The notes beneath the pieces are model-generated. The model made no database searches, was not told the DNA's origin, and saw nothing but the letters and a program-made list of their open reading frames with translations. A stretch of DNA of 64,000 nt from Rhizobium sp. CFBP 8762 (GTDB lineage: Bacteria > Pseudomonadota > Alphaproteobacteria > Rhizobiales > Rhizobiaceae), in the NCBI RefSeq assembly GCF_014841565.1, contig NZ_JACYUD010000009.1, forward strand, positions 158,203 to 222,202, written 5' to 3'. Positions 48,499-57,789 of this stretch are shown here, one piece after another. Both the position numbers and the translations under genes were made by a program. Within the stretch, counting starts at the first letter, position 1; every line of letters starts with the position of its first letter.

Positions 48499-49581
48499 TC
48501 ATAGATTCATCGAACTCGTATCGAAGTTGACGACAACGTCACTCCACGAATCGTATTTGTCGGGTGGCAAATTCGTGAATGGCTGGGATCTCATGACGGC
48601 TCTCAGCGCACTGCCTTCCAAGGTCCGGCGGGCCGAATCCGAGCCGCCCGATGCCTTGACTTCAGGTCTGCCGATAATCCCCCCATTTTGGTCCAGCTTC
48701 ATCGTCACGGTAATGATGACGCCCTCGGCACCCTCAATACCGGCAATGATCGACCAATTCTTCTGGATCTGGCCTTTCAGCCCATCCATTTCGCTGAGCG
48801 ACAGCGTGTTGCCAACGGTGGTTTTCTTGCCGCCAAGCGCCGCCTGATCGGTTGAGCGTTTTGCACCCCCACCCGATGGCTTCTGCTTGTTGAGGAGGGC
48901 CGCTACTTCGTCAGCATTGAAATCGGTTTCCTTGGAGGACGAAGCCTTGGCAGTCTCCTGCTTCTTCTCGGCCTTCTTGGCCTCAGATGGCTTTTCCGCA
49001 GCCTTCGCCTGCTCGGTTTTCTGCTCCGGCGGCTTTTCAGCCGGTTTCTCGGTCGGCTTCGGCTTTACCGTGGGCAGCGGCACGTTGTCCGGCAGCGCCT
49101 CGGCTTCCGGCTTTGGCGGCTCTGGCGTCGGTTCCGGCGGCGTCTCTTCCTTTGGCTGCGGCAGGGCTGCAACCTCTTCCGGCGGCGCGGTCTCTTCCTT
49201 CACGATATCCTTGACATCGTTGGGCTTGGAATCATTCTGCGGCAGCGGAATTTCGGAGGGCTTCGGGGGCGCGTTCGCCTCGATCTCCACCGGCTTTTCA
49301 GAGGGCGTGGGGGCCGCCTTCATGTCCACATTGTTATCGCCAACTTCCTGTGCATTTTCCACGGGGTTGGGCTTCGTGGTGGGAACGGGTGCTGCCTTTT
49401 CGGCCTTGGGCGCGTTTTTGTCGCCCTGCTGGATTTGCGTCAATTCTTCAATGGAGACGAGATCAACCGGCAACGATTCAGAATCGCCAACATCCAACGG
49501 CTTTGGCGCGCCAAGCGTCACCAAAGCGGCGGCAAGCAAGGTCGCGTGCACAATTGCGGATGTGACAATGCTGCCCTTCAT
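48499..49581 (-). CDS. tolA: TolA, inner-membrane protein linking TolQR to Pal
   Basis: 360 residues. One N-terminal helix (GSIVTSAIVHATLLAAALV), a long Pro/Glu/Lys/Ala-rich domain II (about 60-230) and a folded C-terminal domain III (LSEMDGLKGQIQKNWSIIAG, VTMKLDQNGGIIGRPEVKAS). The start is 49581 (ATG) or 49596 (TTG); neither has an ideal ribosome site, and 49581 is used. It couples the TolQR motor to outer-membrane Pal. Confidence 0.92.
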   Translation of the reverse strand: MKGSIVTSAIVHATLLAAALVTLGAPKPLDVGDSESLPVDLVSIEELTQIQQGDKNAPKAEKAAPVPTTKPNPVENAQEVGDNNVDMKAAPTPSEKPVEIEANAPPKPSEIPLPQNDSKPNDVKDIVKEETAPPEEVAALPQPKEETPPEPTPEPPKPEAEALPDNVPLPTVKPKPTEKPAEKPPEQKTEQAKAAEKPSEAKKAEKKQETAKASSSKETDFNADEVAALLNKQKPSGGGAKRSTDQAALGGKKTTVGNTLSLSEMDGLKGQIQKNWSIIAGIEGAEGVIITVTMKLDQNGGIIGRPEVKASGGSDSARRTLEGSALRAVMRSQPFTNLPPDKYDSWSDVVVNFDTSSMNL

Positions 49582-49592
49582 GTTGCTTGCAA

Positions 49593-50039
49593 TCAATCCT
49601 GTTTCTGCTGGGTCACAAGACCCACGTTCTTATAGCCTGCCGACTGGATACGAGCCATGACATCGGCAATCACGCCGTAAGGTGCGGTGGAATCACCACG
49701 CACGAAAATACGCTCATTGTAACCGGTGGTGGCGATAGCCTGCAGCTTGGCGGCAATTTCTTCCGCAGGAAGAGGCGTTTCCTGCAGGAAAACCTCGCCG
49801 GTTGCCTTGACCGAAATGGTGATGGGTTGCGTTTCGGAATTCAGCGCCTTGGCCTGCGTGTCCGGTAGATCGATTGGCACGCCGACGGTCATCATTGGCG
49901 CTGCCACCATGAAAATGATGAGCAGCACGAGCATGACGTCCACCAGTGGTGTGACGTTGATCTCGCCAATCGGCCCCTTGCGCCCACCGCGTCTGCGGCG
50001 ACCGCCTCCGGCCTTGTTGCCACCCATTGCCATGCCCAT
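49593..50039 (-). CDS. tolR: TolR, proton-motive-force-coupled membrane protein
   Basis: 148 residues. Gly/Arg-rich cytoplasmic N-terminus, then one membrane helix with the proton-path Asp in INVTPLVDVMLVLLIIFMV. The periplasmic domain ends in the family pattern. It forms the TolQ-TolR rotary-type motor. It overlaps or abuts tolA. Confidence 0.95.
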   Translation of the reverse strand: MGMAMGGNKAGGGRRRRGGRKGPIGEINVTPLVDVMLVLLIIFMVAAPMMTVGVPIDLPDTQAKALNSETQPITISVKATGEVFLQETPLPAEEIAAKLQAIATTGYNERIFVRGDSTAPYGVIADVMARIQSAGYKNVGLVTQQKQD

Positions 50040-50071
50040 GGACTTAACCCCTTACCTAAAGTACCAGCGAT

Positions 50072-50791
50072 TTACTGGGCGGCCTGACGCGGCTGAAGCT
50101 TCTCATCGATCTGGCGGGACAAAATACCGGAGAACTCGTCGGCAAATCCTTCCATCCGCGAGGACAGCTTGCCCGCATCGGCGGTAAATTTATTATAGGC
50201 GATAACCGCCGGAATTGCGGCAACAAGGCCGATGGCCGTTGCCAGCAGCGCCTCGGCAATACCGGGGGCCACAACGGCAAGGTTGGTGGACTTGGAACCG
50301 GCAATCGCCTGAAACGATGTCATGATACCGACCACGGTGCCGAACAGACCGATGAACGGACCAGCCGAGCCGATCGTGGCGAGCGATCCAAGCTTGGCTT
50401 CCAGCACTTCGGCCTCGCGCGACAGCGTCACGTCCATGGCGCGATCGATGCGCATCTGCAAACCGATCGGGGAGCGGGCACCGCGTTCAAACGACTTTTT
50501 CCACTCCCGCATCGCGGATACGAAAATGGCGCTCATGCCGGAGGTTGGTCGGTCCGAGAGCGTGCGGTACAGCTCTTCCAGCGACTGGCCCGACCAGAAC
50601 ACCTGCTCGAACGCGTCCATCTGGTTGCGAAACTTTTTAAACATCATGGTCTTGTTGATCATGATGGCCCAGGTCCACACCGAGGCGCCCAGAAGACCAA
50701 CCATCACCAGCTTGACGATGAAGCCTGCCTGCATGAACAGCGACCAGAGAGATACATCTGTCGTTGCTGCGGCCAGTCCTGCCTGTTCCAT
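50072..50791 (-). CDS. tolQ: TolQ, motor subunit of the Tol-Pal system
   Basis: 239 residues from the ATG at 50791 (MEQAGLAAATTDVSLWSLFM), the usual alphaproteobacterial N-terminus; the frame extends to 50848 without a ribosome site. It has three helices and the MotA/TolQ/ExbB signature GLFGTVVGIMTSFQAI and GLVAAIPAVIAYN. It is the first tol gene in this orientation, since ybgC is separated by ligD. Confidence 0.95.
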   Translation of the reverse strand: MEQAGLAAATTDVSLWSLFMQAGFIVKLVMVGLLGASVWTWAIMINKTMMFKKFRNQMDAFEQVFWSGQSLEELYRTLSDRPTSGMSAIFVSAMREWKKSFERGARSPIGLQMRIDRAMDVTLSREAEVLEAKLGSLATIGSAGPFIGLFGTVVGIMTSFQAIAGSKSTNLAVVAPGIAEALLATAIGLVAAIPAVIAYNKFTADAGKLSSRMEGFADEFSGILSRQIDEKLQPRQAAQ

Positions 50792-51090
50792 ACCTGTACG
50801 TCCCCGAATCCCAATACCCGGCGCGCCAAGCACAACCGGGAGGCTCAATGATACTGTTTACAAGATTGCGCCAGCCGCGTGATCGCAATCGCTACAGCTT
50901 TTGCGAGAGAAGACAAAGCATCTCCAGCGCCTTCTTGCCGTCAAATTTGGTCAAAGCATGACATGCCCGGAACAAATGCCGACAAAAGCAGTAGGACATC
51001 ATTAAGGTTAAAACTCCGTTACTGATCCGGCACAGACTGTCACGGGAACCGAGGCTTGCCCTCAAGAGTTTGAATGCCGTGAGGTGACCC

Positions 51091-53670
51091 ATGGCTTCGT
51101 CCGACGATCAACTGCTGGAATACAACCGCAAACGTGACTTTTCCAAAACGGCCGAGCCGGAAGGAAAAGCCAACGACACGGCACCGGATAAGCTGTTGTT
51201 TGCCGTGCAAAAGCACGCGGCTACCCGGCTGCATTACGACCTACGGCTGGAATGGGGCGGTGTGTTGAAAAGCTGGGCCGTCACGCGCGGCCCAAGTGTA
51301 TCGCCCGATGACAAACGGCTGGCGGTGCGCACGGAAGACCACCCGTTCGACTATGGCGACTTTGAAGGCATGATTCCCAAAAAGGAATATGGCGGCGGCA
51401 CGGTCATGCTGTGGGACACGGGCTGGTGGGAGCCGGTGGACGACCCGGACAAGACATTGCCGGAGGGCAAGCTCCACTTCATAGCCCATGGCGAGCGGAT
51501 GCACGGTGAATGGATACTGGTGCGCATGAAGCCGCGCAGCGGAGAGAAGCGTGAAAACTGGCTGCTAATGAAGGCCCGCGACGAAGCCGCAGAAGACGAT
51601 GGCGAGCGGCTGGTCCGCGACGAATTGACCAGCGTGAAAACGGGCCGCACCATGGAAGACATCGCCGCAGGCAGTCCGCCGGCGAAAGCCACTCACAAGG
51701 CAAAGGCCGCCAAGCAATCTCCGGCGAAAGCGAGCGTTGCGAAAACGCCAGTCAGAACACAACCCCAAACAAAAGCCAAAGCACCTGCGCGCGGCCCTGC
51801 CCCGGCTTTTCAGCCGCCGCAACTGGCAACTCTGGTCAGTAAAGCGCCGGATGGCGAGGAATGGCTGAACGAGGTCAAATTTGATGGCTATCGCCTGCTT
51901 GTGGCGCTCGGCAAAGATGGGACTACCTGCTACACCCGCACAGGCCTCGACTGGACGGCCAAGTTCCCCGATATTGCTGAGGCTATGGATGAGGTCGAAT
52001 GCCAGTCGGCGCTGATTGATGGCGAGGCGGTGGCGCATGGCGGCGGATCACAGTTTTCCGCCCTGCAAAAAGCCTTGAAGGACGGCGGTCCGATTGAGTT
52101 TTATGCCTTCGACCTTCTGGAACTGAACGGCAAAAGCCTGAAAGCGCGACCCTTGCTGGAGCGCAAGGAAATCTTACAGACCCTTTTGGCCGCCCTGCCC
52201 GCCGACAGCCCGATCAAATACAGTGACCATGTTGTGGGTCACGGGCCGGAGGTGTTTTCGCAAATGTGTGGCCATGGGCAGGAGGGTATCATCGCCAAGC
52301 GCGCCGATGCGACTTATGAAAATCGGCGCTCCGGCTCCTGGCTCAAAATCAAATGCACCAAGCGGCAGGAATTTGTGATCGGGGGCTATTCCAAATCCGA
52401 CAAGGCGGGGCGCCCCTTCGCGTCTCTGCTGATCGGCACCTTTCAGGATGGCAAGTTGACCTATCAGGGCCGGGTCGGCACCGGCTTTGACCATGACACT
52501 ATGGCTGATCTCGCTGCCCGGTTCAGACCACTGACGCAAAAGACCATGCCTTTTGTAACCGTACCACGCCCGATCAAGCGTGATGCCGTCTGGATCGATC
52601 CCGTGCTGATTGCCGAGGTAGATTATGCCGAGTTCACCGATGACGGTCAGGTGCGCCACGGCGCATTCCTTGGCCTTCGCGAAGACAAGGAGGCCGATGC
52701 CGTGACCCTTGAAACACCGGAAACTGCGCCGGATAAGGAACCACAAAAGCCCGCAGCGAAGAAATACGCCCCGCGCCGAGGGACAAAGCCGGAGGATGTG
52801 CTCGGCATTTCCATCACGCATCCCGAACGGATGCTGTTCACCGACCCGGACATCACCAAGGTTGATCTCGCCCGCTACTACGCCGTGGCAGCGCCCAAGA
52901 TGCTGGCTTTTGCCGCCAACCATCCTCTGTCGCTGGTGCGCTGCCCGGACGGCCCGCAAAAGAAATGCTTCTACCAGAAACATGCCAGCGATGGCTTCCC
53001 GGAGGCAATTCGGCAGGTTCCGATTGCCGAATCCAACGGGGACGTGGAGAACTATCTGTATGTGAGGGATGCCGAGGGGCTTGTTGCCAGCGTGCAGATG
53101 AGCACAACAGAGTTCCACATCTGGGGCTCAACCATCGACAATCTCGACAAGCCGGACCGGATGATTTTCGACCTTGATCCTGATCCGAGCGTAACGTTTG
53201 AAACGGTGAAAACTGCCGCCGTTGAGCTGCGCGATATGCTCGCTGACATTGGCCTGAAATCCGTTCCCATGGTCACCGGCGGCAAGGGTGTGCATGTCAT
53301 CGTTCCCCTGTCCCGGCGCGCCGATTGGGACATGGTAAAACCCTTCACCAAGGCCGTGGCGCAGCATTTGGCCCAAGAGCGCCCGGAGGATTTCATCGCC
53401 ACCATGTCCAAGGCCAAGCGAAAGGGGCGCATCTTCGTGGACTGGCTGCGAAATGATCGCGGCTCAACGGCCATTGCGCCCTACTCCGTGCGGGCGCGCG
53501 ATGGCGGACCGGTGGCAACGCCGGTGTCGTGGGAGGAACTGGCCGATCTCAAGGCCGCCAATCTCTTCCGCATCCCCGACGTGCTGGCCCGGCTGGACCA
53601 GCCGGATCCGTGGGGCGACTCCTCGAACTGGAAGCAGTCGCTGACTCAAAAGATGATCAAATCGCTGTAA
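51091..53670 (+). CDS. ligD: Multifunctional ATP-dependent DNA ligase LigD (NHEJ)
   Basis: 859 residues with three modules. A 3'-phosphoesterase domain (about 1-190) has KHAATRLHYDLRLEW and H84. After a Lys/Ala/Pro linker (about 195-240) comes the ligase domain, with nucleotidyl Lys263 in EVKFDGYRLL. The primase-polymerase domain (about 570-859) has YQKHASDGFPE and the FDLDPDP metal motif. Such LigD enzymes repair double-strand breaks together with Ku. No ku gene is in the window. It is plus-strand, inserted between tolQ and ybgC, overlapping ybgC by 14 nt. Confidence 0.96.
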   Translation: MASSDDQLLEYNRKRDFSKTAEPEGKANDTAPDKLLFAVQKHAATRLHYDLRLEWGGVLKSWAVTRGPSVSPDDKRLAVRTEDHPFDYGDFEGMIPKKEYGGGTVMLWDTGWWEPVDDPDKTLPEGKLHFIAHGERMHGEWILVRMKPRSGEKRENWLLMKARDEAAEDDGERLVRDELTSVKTGRTMEDIAAGSPPAKATHKAKAAKQSPAKASVAKTPVRTQPQTKAKAPARGPAPAFQPPQLATLVSKAPDGEEWLNEVKFDGYRLLVALGKDGTTCYTRTGLDWTAKFPDIAEAMDEVECQSALIDGEAVAHGGGSQFSALQKALKDGGPIEFYAFDLLELNGKSLKARPLLERKEILQTLLAALPADSPIKYSDHVVGHGPEVFSQMCGHGQEGIIAKRADATYENRRSGSWLKIKCTKRQEFVIGGYSKSDKAGRPFASLLIGTFQDGKLTYQGRVGTGFDHDTMADLAARFRPLTQKTMPFVTVPRPIKRDAVWIDPVLIAEVDYAEFTDDGQVRHGAFLGLREDKEADAVTLETPETAPDKEPQKPAAKKYAPRRGTKPEDVLGISITHPERMLFTDPDITKVDLARYYAVAAPKMLAFAANHPLSLVRCPDGPQKKCFYQKHASDGFPEAIRQVPIAESNGDVENYLYVRDAEGLVASVQMSTTEFHIWGSTIDNLDKPDRMIFDLDPDPSVTFETVKTAAVELRDMLADIGLKSVPMVTGGKGVHVIVPLSRRADWDMVKPFTKAVAQHLAQERPEDFIATMSKAKRKGRIFVDWLRNDRGSTAIAPYSVRARDGGPVATPVSWEELADLKAANLFRIPDVLARLDQPDPWGDSSNWKQSLTQKMIKSL

Positions 53671-54109
53671 GAAATTTGTCGGCAAGAGATTCAGGCAGAC
53701 GCCGGGGGCGGCCCTGTGCATTGATGACGGCGATGATGACCTTGGCCGCGATCAGCAGCGTATCGCCACGCCTTACCTCTTGCGCCAGCACCATTTTGGC
53801 CCCTCCAGCCTTTTCGGTGTGGGTGTGAATGGACAAAATATCATCCATGCGGGCGGGGCGTTTGAAATCAATTTCCATGCGGTGGACGACGAACAGCAGC
53901 CCCTCATCGTCAGAAGCCGCAAGATTGCCCTGCTCAACACCCAGCAGACGCAGATAATCGGTGCGCGCCCGTTCCATGAAATGCAGATAGCGGGCATGAT
54001 AGACGAAGCCGGAAAAATCCGTATCCTCATAATAAACACGGCTCACCAACGTATGTCCGCTTGGCGTTAGGGCGCCAGAAAGATGGTGGTCAGCTTCGGT
54101 CATGGTCAC
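53657..54109 (-). CDS. ybgC: Tol-Pal-associated acyl-CoA thioesterase YbgC
   Basis: 150 residues of the hotdog fold. The catalytic-Asp motif YYEDTDFSGFVYHARYLHFM identifies a 4-hydroxybenzoyl-CoA-thioesterase/YbgC protein. It hydrolyses short acyl-CoA thioesters and interacts with phospholipid enzymes in other bacteria. Normally it directly precedes tolQ; here ligD intervenes on the other strand. Confidence 0.93.
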   Translation of the reverse strand: MTMTEADHHLSGALTPSGHTLVSRVYYEDTDFSGFVYHARYLHFMERARTDYLRLLGVEQGNLAASDDEGLLFVVHRMEIDFKRPARMDDILSIHTHTEKAGGAKMVLAQEVRRGDTLLIAAKVIIAVINAQGRPRRLPESLADKFLTAI

Positions 54110-54193
54110 GGATTCCTGTCAATTGAGCAGCCCTTGTAAAGCTGTCATAATTGCGTTTTAAAGCTAGAAGCAAGCTAAGCAGGAGAGATTCCG

Positions 54194-55414
54194 ATGAAAA
54201 TTGCAGTTCTGGGCGGCGATGGATTTGTAGGCTGGCCGACGGCACTGCATCTGTCGGATGCGGGCCATGAGATTCATATCCTCGACAATCTCAGCCGCCG
54301 CTGGATTGATACGGAGCTGGGCGTGCAATCGCTTACGCCCATGGATTCCATTCAGGAGCGCACGCGCATCTGGCATGCCCAAACCGGTCGCCGCATTCAT
54401 TTTCATCTGATCGATCTGGCGCGTGACTACGAGCTGTTGAAGAACTGGCTGGCAGACAACCGGCCCGATGCGGTGGTGCATTTTGCCGAGCAGCGGGCTG
54501 CCCCCTACTCCATGAAGACCGACCGGCATAAGAACTACACGGTCAACAACAATGTCAACGCCACCCACAATCTGCTCAATGCGCTCGTGGAACTGGACCT
54601 GGACGCCCACCTCGTGCATCTCGGCACCATGGGTGTTTACGGCTACTCGACCGTAGGCGCAGCGATCCCGGAGGGCTATCTGCCTGTCGGTATCGAGACC
54701 GTTGCGGGCGATACGGTTTCGCAGGACATTCTCTATCCGGCCAACCCCGGATCCATCTACCATATGACCAAGTGTCTGGATCAGTTGCTGTTCCAGTTCT
54801 ACGCGAAGAATGATGGACTTCGCATCACCGATCTGCATCAGGGTATTGTCTGGGGCACCCATACGGAGCAGACCCGCCGCCATGAGCAGCTCGTCAACCG
54901 CTTCGATTATGATGGCGACTATGGCACGGTTCTCAACCGCTTTCTTATTCAGGCCGCCATCGGCTACCCGCTGACAGTCCACGGCACCGGCGGCCAGACG
55001 CGGGCCTTTATCCACATTCAGGACTCGGTGCGCTGCATAGAACTGGCGCTGAAAAACCCGCCCCAGCGGGGTAGCCGGGTGGAAATCTTCAACCAGATGA
55101 CGCAAACGCACCGCGTGCGCGATCTGGCGCAGATGATTGCGGGCATGACCGGCTCCGAAGTCATCTTCCTGCCCAATCCCCGCAAGGAAGCCGCTGAAAA
55201 TGACCTGATCGTGCGCAACGAGAAATTCAAGCTGTTGGGTCTGGACCCGATCACGCTGGAAAACGGTCTTCTGTCAGAGATCGTCGATATCGCCAAAAAA
55301 TATGCCTATCGCGTGGATCGCTCCCGCGTGCCGGCCGTGTCCGCCTGGACCAAGGACATTGCCGCAAAGGTCGATCACGACCCGGAAGGCCGCAGGCTGA
55401 AATCGGTATCATGA
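54194..55414 (+). CDS. sqdB: UDP-sulfoquinovose synthase
   Basis: 406 residues of the extended SDR fold. It has the NAD loop GGDGFVGWPTALHLSD, the active-site Tyr/Lys in SIYHMTKCLDQ and the GIVWGTHTEQTRRHEQL stretch characteristic of the SQD1/SqdB family. It makes UDP-sulfoquinovose from UDP-glucose and sulfite for sulfoquinovosyl diacylglycerol. It overlaps the next gene by ATGA. The three following genes match the Rhodobacter/Sinorhizobium sqdBDC order. Confidence 0.95.
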   Translation: MKIAVLGGDGFVGWPTALHLSDAGHEIHILDNLSRRWIDTELGVQSLTPMDSIQERTRIWHAQTGRRIHFHLIDLARDYELLKNWLADNRPDAVVHFAEQRAAPYSMKTDRHKNYTVNNNVNATHNLLNALVELDLDAHLVHLGTMGVYGYSTVGAAIPEGYLPVGIETVAGDTVSQDILYPANPGSIYHMTKCLDQLLFQFYAKNDGLRITDLHQGIVWGTHTEQTRRHEQLVNRFDYDGDYGTVLNRFLIQAAIGYPLTVHGTGGQTRAFIHIQDSVRCIELALKNPPQRGSRVEIFNQMTQTHRVRDLAQMIAGMTGSEVIFLPNPRKEAAENDLIVRNEKFKLLGLDPITLENGLLSEIVDIAKKYAYRVDRSRVPAVSAWTKDIAAKVDHDPEGRRLKSVS

Positions 55415-56232
55415 CACTGGACGCCCGGGCGCACGCCTATGTCACGCTCGTGACCAATGAGGATTACGCGCTCGGCGCATTTGCGCTTGCCCGGTCGCTG
55501 CGCCACAGCGGCACACTGGCAGATATTGTGGTTCTGCACACAGGCGGGGTATCGGCAGGGGCGTTGGCTCCGCTGCTTGAGATAGGATGCCGACTGCATC
55601 CCGTTGATCTGCTCCCGCTGTCGGATGCCTTCAACGAGCGTCATGCGCGTCGCAATGTGCATGAACAGGCTCCTTTCACCAAGGGCCGAAAACCGGCATT
55701 TCATTCGCCGCTCGATAATTTTTGTAAGCTTCGACTGTGGGAATTGACCGCGTATGATCGCTGTATTTTCCTCGATGCCGACACGCTGGTGCTGAAAAAT
55801 ATTGACCGTTACTTCGGATATCCGGAATTTTCAGCCGCGCCGAATGTCTATGAAAGCCTCAAGGATTTTCACCGGCTAAACTCCGGTGTGTTCGTCGCCA
55901 AACCCAGCACTGAGACCTTTGCGGCCATGCTGACGGCGCTCGATCAACCGGACGCCTTCTGGCCGCGCACGGACCAGACCCTTCTACAAGGCTTCTTCCC
56001 GGACTGGCATGGGCTGCCGGTCACCATGAATATGCTGCAATATGTGTGGTTCACCATGCCGGAACTCTGGCACTGGCCATCCATTTCCGTGCTGCACTTC
56101 CAGTATGAAAAGCCATGGGAGCACGACCATCCCAAAGCCGACACGCTGAAGCCGCTGATCGATCTGTGGTGGGCGTTTGCGCGGGGAGACACCATCCCGG
56201 ACATTGCCCGTCTGCCGGACCCATCGCCATGA
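55411..56232 (+). CDS. sqdD: Glycogenin-like glycosyltransferase SqdD
   Basis: 273 residues. GT-A fold of the glycogenin/GT8 type: VTNEDYALGAFALARSLRHSG at the N-terminus, the DxD motif in CIFLDADTLVLKNID, NSGVFVAKPS and DQTLLQGFFPDW. In the sulfolipid pathway, SqdD acts on UDP-sulfoquinovose transfer. It overlaps both neighbours by 4 nt. Identity rests mainly on its place in the sqdBDC order. Confidence 0.88.
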   Translation: MTLDARAHAYVTLVTNEDYALGAFALARSLRHSGTLADIVVLHTGGVSAGALAPLLEIGCRLHPVDLLPLSDAFNERHARRNVHEQAPFTKGRKPAFHSPLDNFCKLRLWELTAYDRCIFLDADTLVLKNIDRYFGYPEFSAAPNVYESLKDFHRLNSGVFVAKPSTETFAAMLTALDQPDAFWPRTDQTLLQGFFPDWHGLPVTMNMLQYVWFTMPELWHWPSISVLHFQYEKPWEHDHPKADTLKPLIDLWWAFARGDTIPDIARLPDPSP

Positions 56233-57119
56233 AGGTTCTGGTATCGGGCGGCAGCGGTTATGTTGGCGGCTTCATTGTCGAAAGCACGGTCGCCGAAGGC
56301 CACACCGTTGTGAATGCCGGTCGGACCGCACACGAGCCCAACGCTTTCTCCGCTCCTGTGGACTTCCGCGCCATGACACTGGACCCGGACCGCGACCAGT
56401 CGGCGCTGTTCGATGGTGTCGATATCTTCGTCCATGGCGCGTTCCAACATGTCGCTGGCCGCTATCGCGGCGGCGAAGGGGCTGACCCCGAAGGCTTCCG
56501 CCAGGCCAATTTGGATGGAACCGTGCGCCTCTTTCGGGAGGCGCGCGCCAAAGGGGTCAAACGCATTCTGTTTCTGTCCAGTCGGGCCGTATATGGCACG
56601 CAAGACCCTGGCACCGCGCTGACCGAAACCACGCCCTGCAACCCCGACACACTTTACGGCACGGTAAAACTGCAAGCAGAAGCCGCGTTGCAGGCGATGT
56701 GCGCTGACGGTTTCAAGGGCATTTCACTGCGCGTTACCGGCGTCTACGGCCAGAGGCAACCGGGAAGCCCGCACAAATGGGAAACCTTGATATTCGATTA
56801 TCTCGCCGGAAAAGCAGTCGCCGCTCGCGTCGGAACCGAGGTGCACGGCATGGACGTCGGCCAAGCCGTTGCAATCGTCATGCGTCTGGCGCAACCGGAA
56901 CCGGTCTATAATGTTTCGGATGTGCTGGTCGATACGCGTGACATTCTGGCCGAAGTGAACCGCCTAACCGGATGCATACATCCACTGCCTGATACGGGCG
57001 ATAAACAGGCTTATAACCCGATGGACACCTCAAGCCTTGCTGCAACCGGCTGGACACCGGGCGGCGAAAATCTGTTGTGGAAAGCCATCAGAGACATGAT
57101 TGCATCTCCGAACGGTTAA
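56229..57119 (+). CDS. sqdC: NAD-dependent epimerase-family protein SqdC
   Basis: 296 residues from the ATG at 56229, which overlaps the sqdD stop; the frame extends upstream but without support. NAD loop GGSGYVGGFIVEST, then SSRAVYG and active-site Tyr/Lys in DTLYGTVKLQAEAAL. It is the third gene of the sulfolipid operon. The family role of SqdC is accessory and not fully settled. Confidence 0.85.
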   Translation: MKVLVSGGSGYVGGFIVESTVAEGHTVVNAGRTAHEPNAFSAPVDFRAMTLDPDRDQSALFDGVDIFVHGAFQHVAGRYRGGEGADPEGFRQANLDGTVRLFREARAKGVKRILFLSSRAVYGTQDPGTALTETTPCNPDTLYGTVKLQAEAALQAMCADGFKGISLRVTGVYGQRQPGSPHKWETLIFDYLAGKAVAARVGTEVHGMDVGQAVAIVMRLAQPEPVYNVSDVLVDTRDILAEVNRLTGCIHPLPDTGDKQAYNPMDTSSLAATGWTPGGENLLWKAIRDMIASPNG

Positions 57120-57135
57120 CATTGCCATGACGAAA

Positions 57136-57468
57136 TTATGTCGGCTCCTGCGCGGCCTTGCGCTGGTCCGCCCAGTCCCTTCCGGCATCCCCGCCCCAAA
57201 GAAGCCATGCGATGTAGCCTGCTGACGGGTTCTCGTCATCGCCAAAATTCTTGGCCCGCTTATCGACATTGTGGCGCTTGAAGTAGCTCACCATCCGCTT
57301 GATCGTATCGTCAGAAAGCGCTTTCCGGTTTTTCAAATCACGGGCGCGGGCAACACCGATCTCGGTTCCACCGCGCTTGAATTTGCCGCGAAGTTCCAGC
57401 CCTTTTTCCGCAGCTTCGGCCACGGCCTGTGGGGGTGTGTTGTCGTTTTTCGTGTCGTCCGGGCTCAT
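57136..57468 (-). CDS. Small hypothetical protein
   Basis: 110 residues, charged, soluble, with an N-terminal acidic region and a conserved-looking core (GGTEIGVARARDLKNRKALS, NPSAGYIAWLLWGGDAGRDW). The same core resembles segments seen in phage head proteins, but nothing else in the region is phage-like. It overlaps the DUF2945 gene by 4 nt (ATGA), so the two are co-transcribed. Confidence 0.7.
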   Translation of the reverse strand: MSPDDTKNDNTPPQAVAEAAEKGLELRGKFKRGGTEIGVARARDLKNRKALSDDTIKRMVSYFKRHNVDKRAKNFGDDENPSAGYIAWLLWGGDAGRDWADQRKAAQEPT

Positions 57469-57683
57469 GTCGCCTTCTCCAGCTCGGAGTGGCTTTTCAG
57501 AACCTTGCCGCCATCCTCCTGCTCGATCAGGTAAGCAGGCTCATCCGAACTGGCCTTCCGCTTGATTTTTTCGCCCTTAATGGTGCGCTCGACGTCTTCG
57601 GTAAAGCTTTCCGCCACCTTGCCGGTGCCAGTGCCTTTGCCCCATTTCCATTCAACCTGTGTACCCTTGGCAAATTTCGTCAT
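57465..57683 (-). CDS. DUF2945 (HVA1/TUDOR-like) small protein
   Basis: 72 residues, starting MTKFAKGTQVEWKWGKGTGT. The sequence fits the DUF2945 beta-barrel family (hypervirulence-associated TUDOR domain), with YLIEQEDGGKVLKSHSEL at the end. The ATG at 57683 starts the gene; the frame extends upstream to 57869 into ruvB. Biochemical function is unknown. Confidence 0.8.
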   Translation of the reverse strand: MTKFAKGTQVEWKWGKGTGTGKVAESFTEDVERTIKGEKIKRKASSDEPAYLIEQEDGGKVLKSHSELEKAT

Positions 57684-57789
57684 GATCACTCCTCGGCTGT
57701 CATGACTAATGCAGAAAGCATCGTCGTGTTCCGACTTCCTTTTGCGCATTTTCTGAACGCGACCGGTATCCACTTCGCTTGAAAATGCG

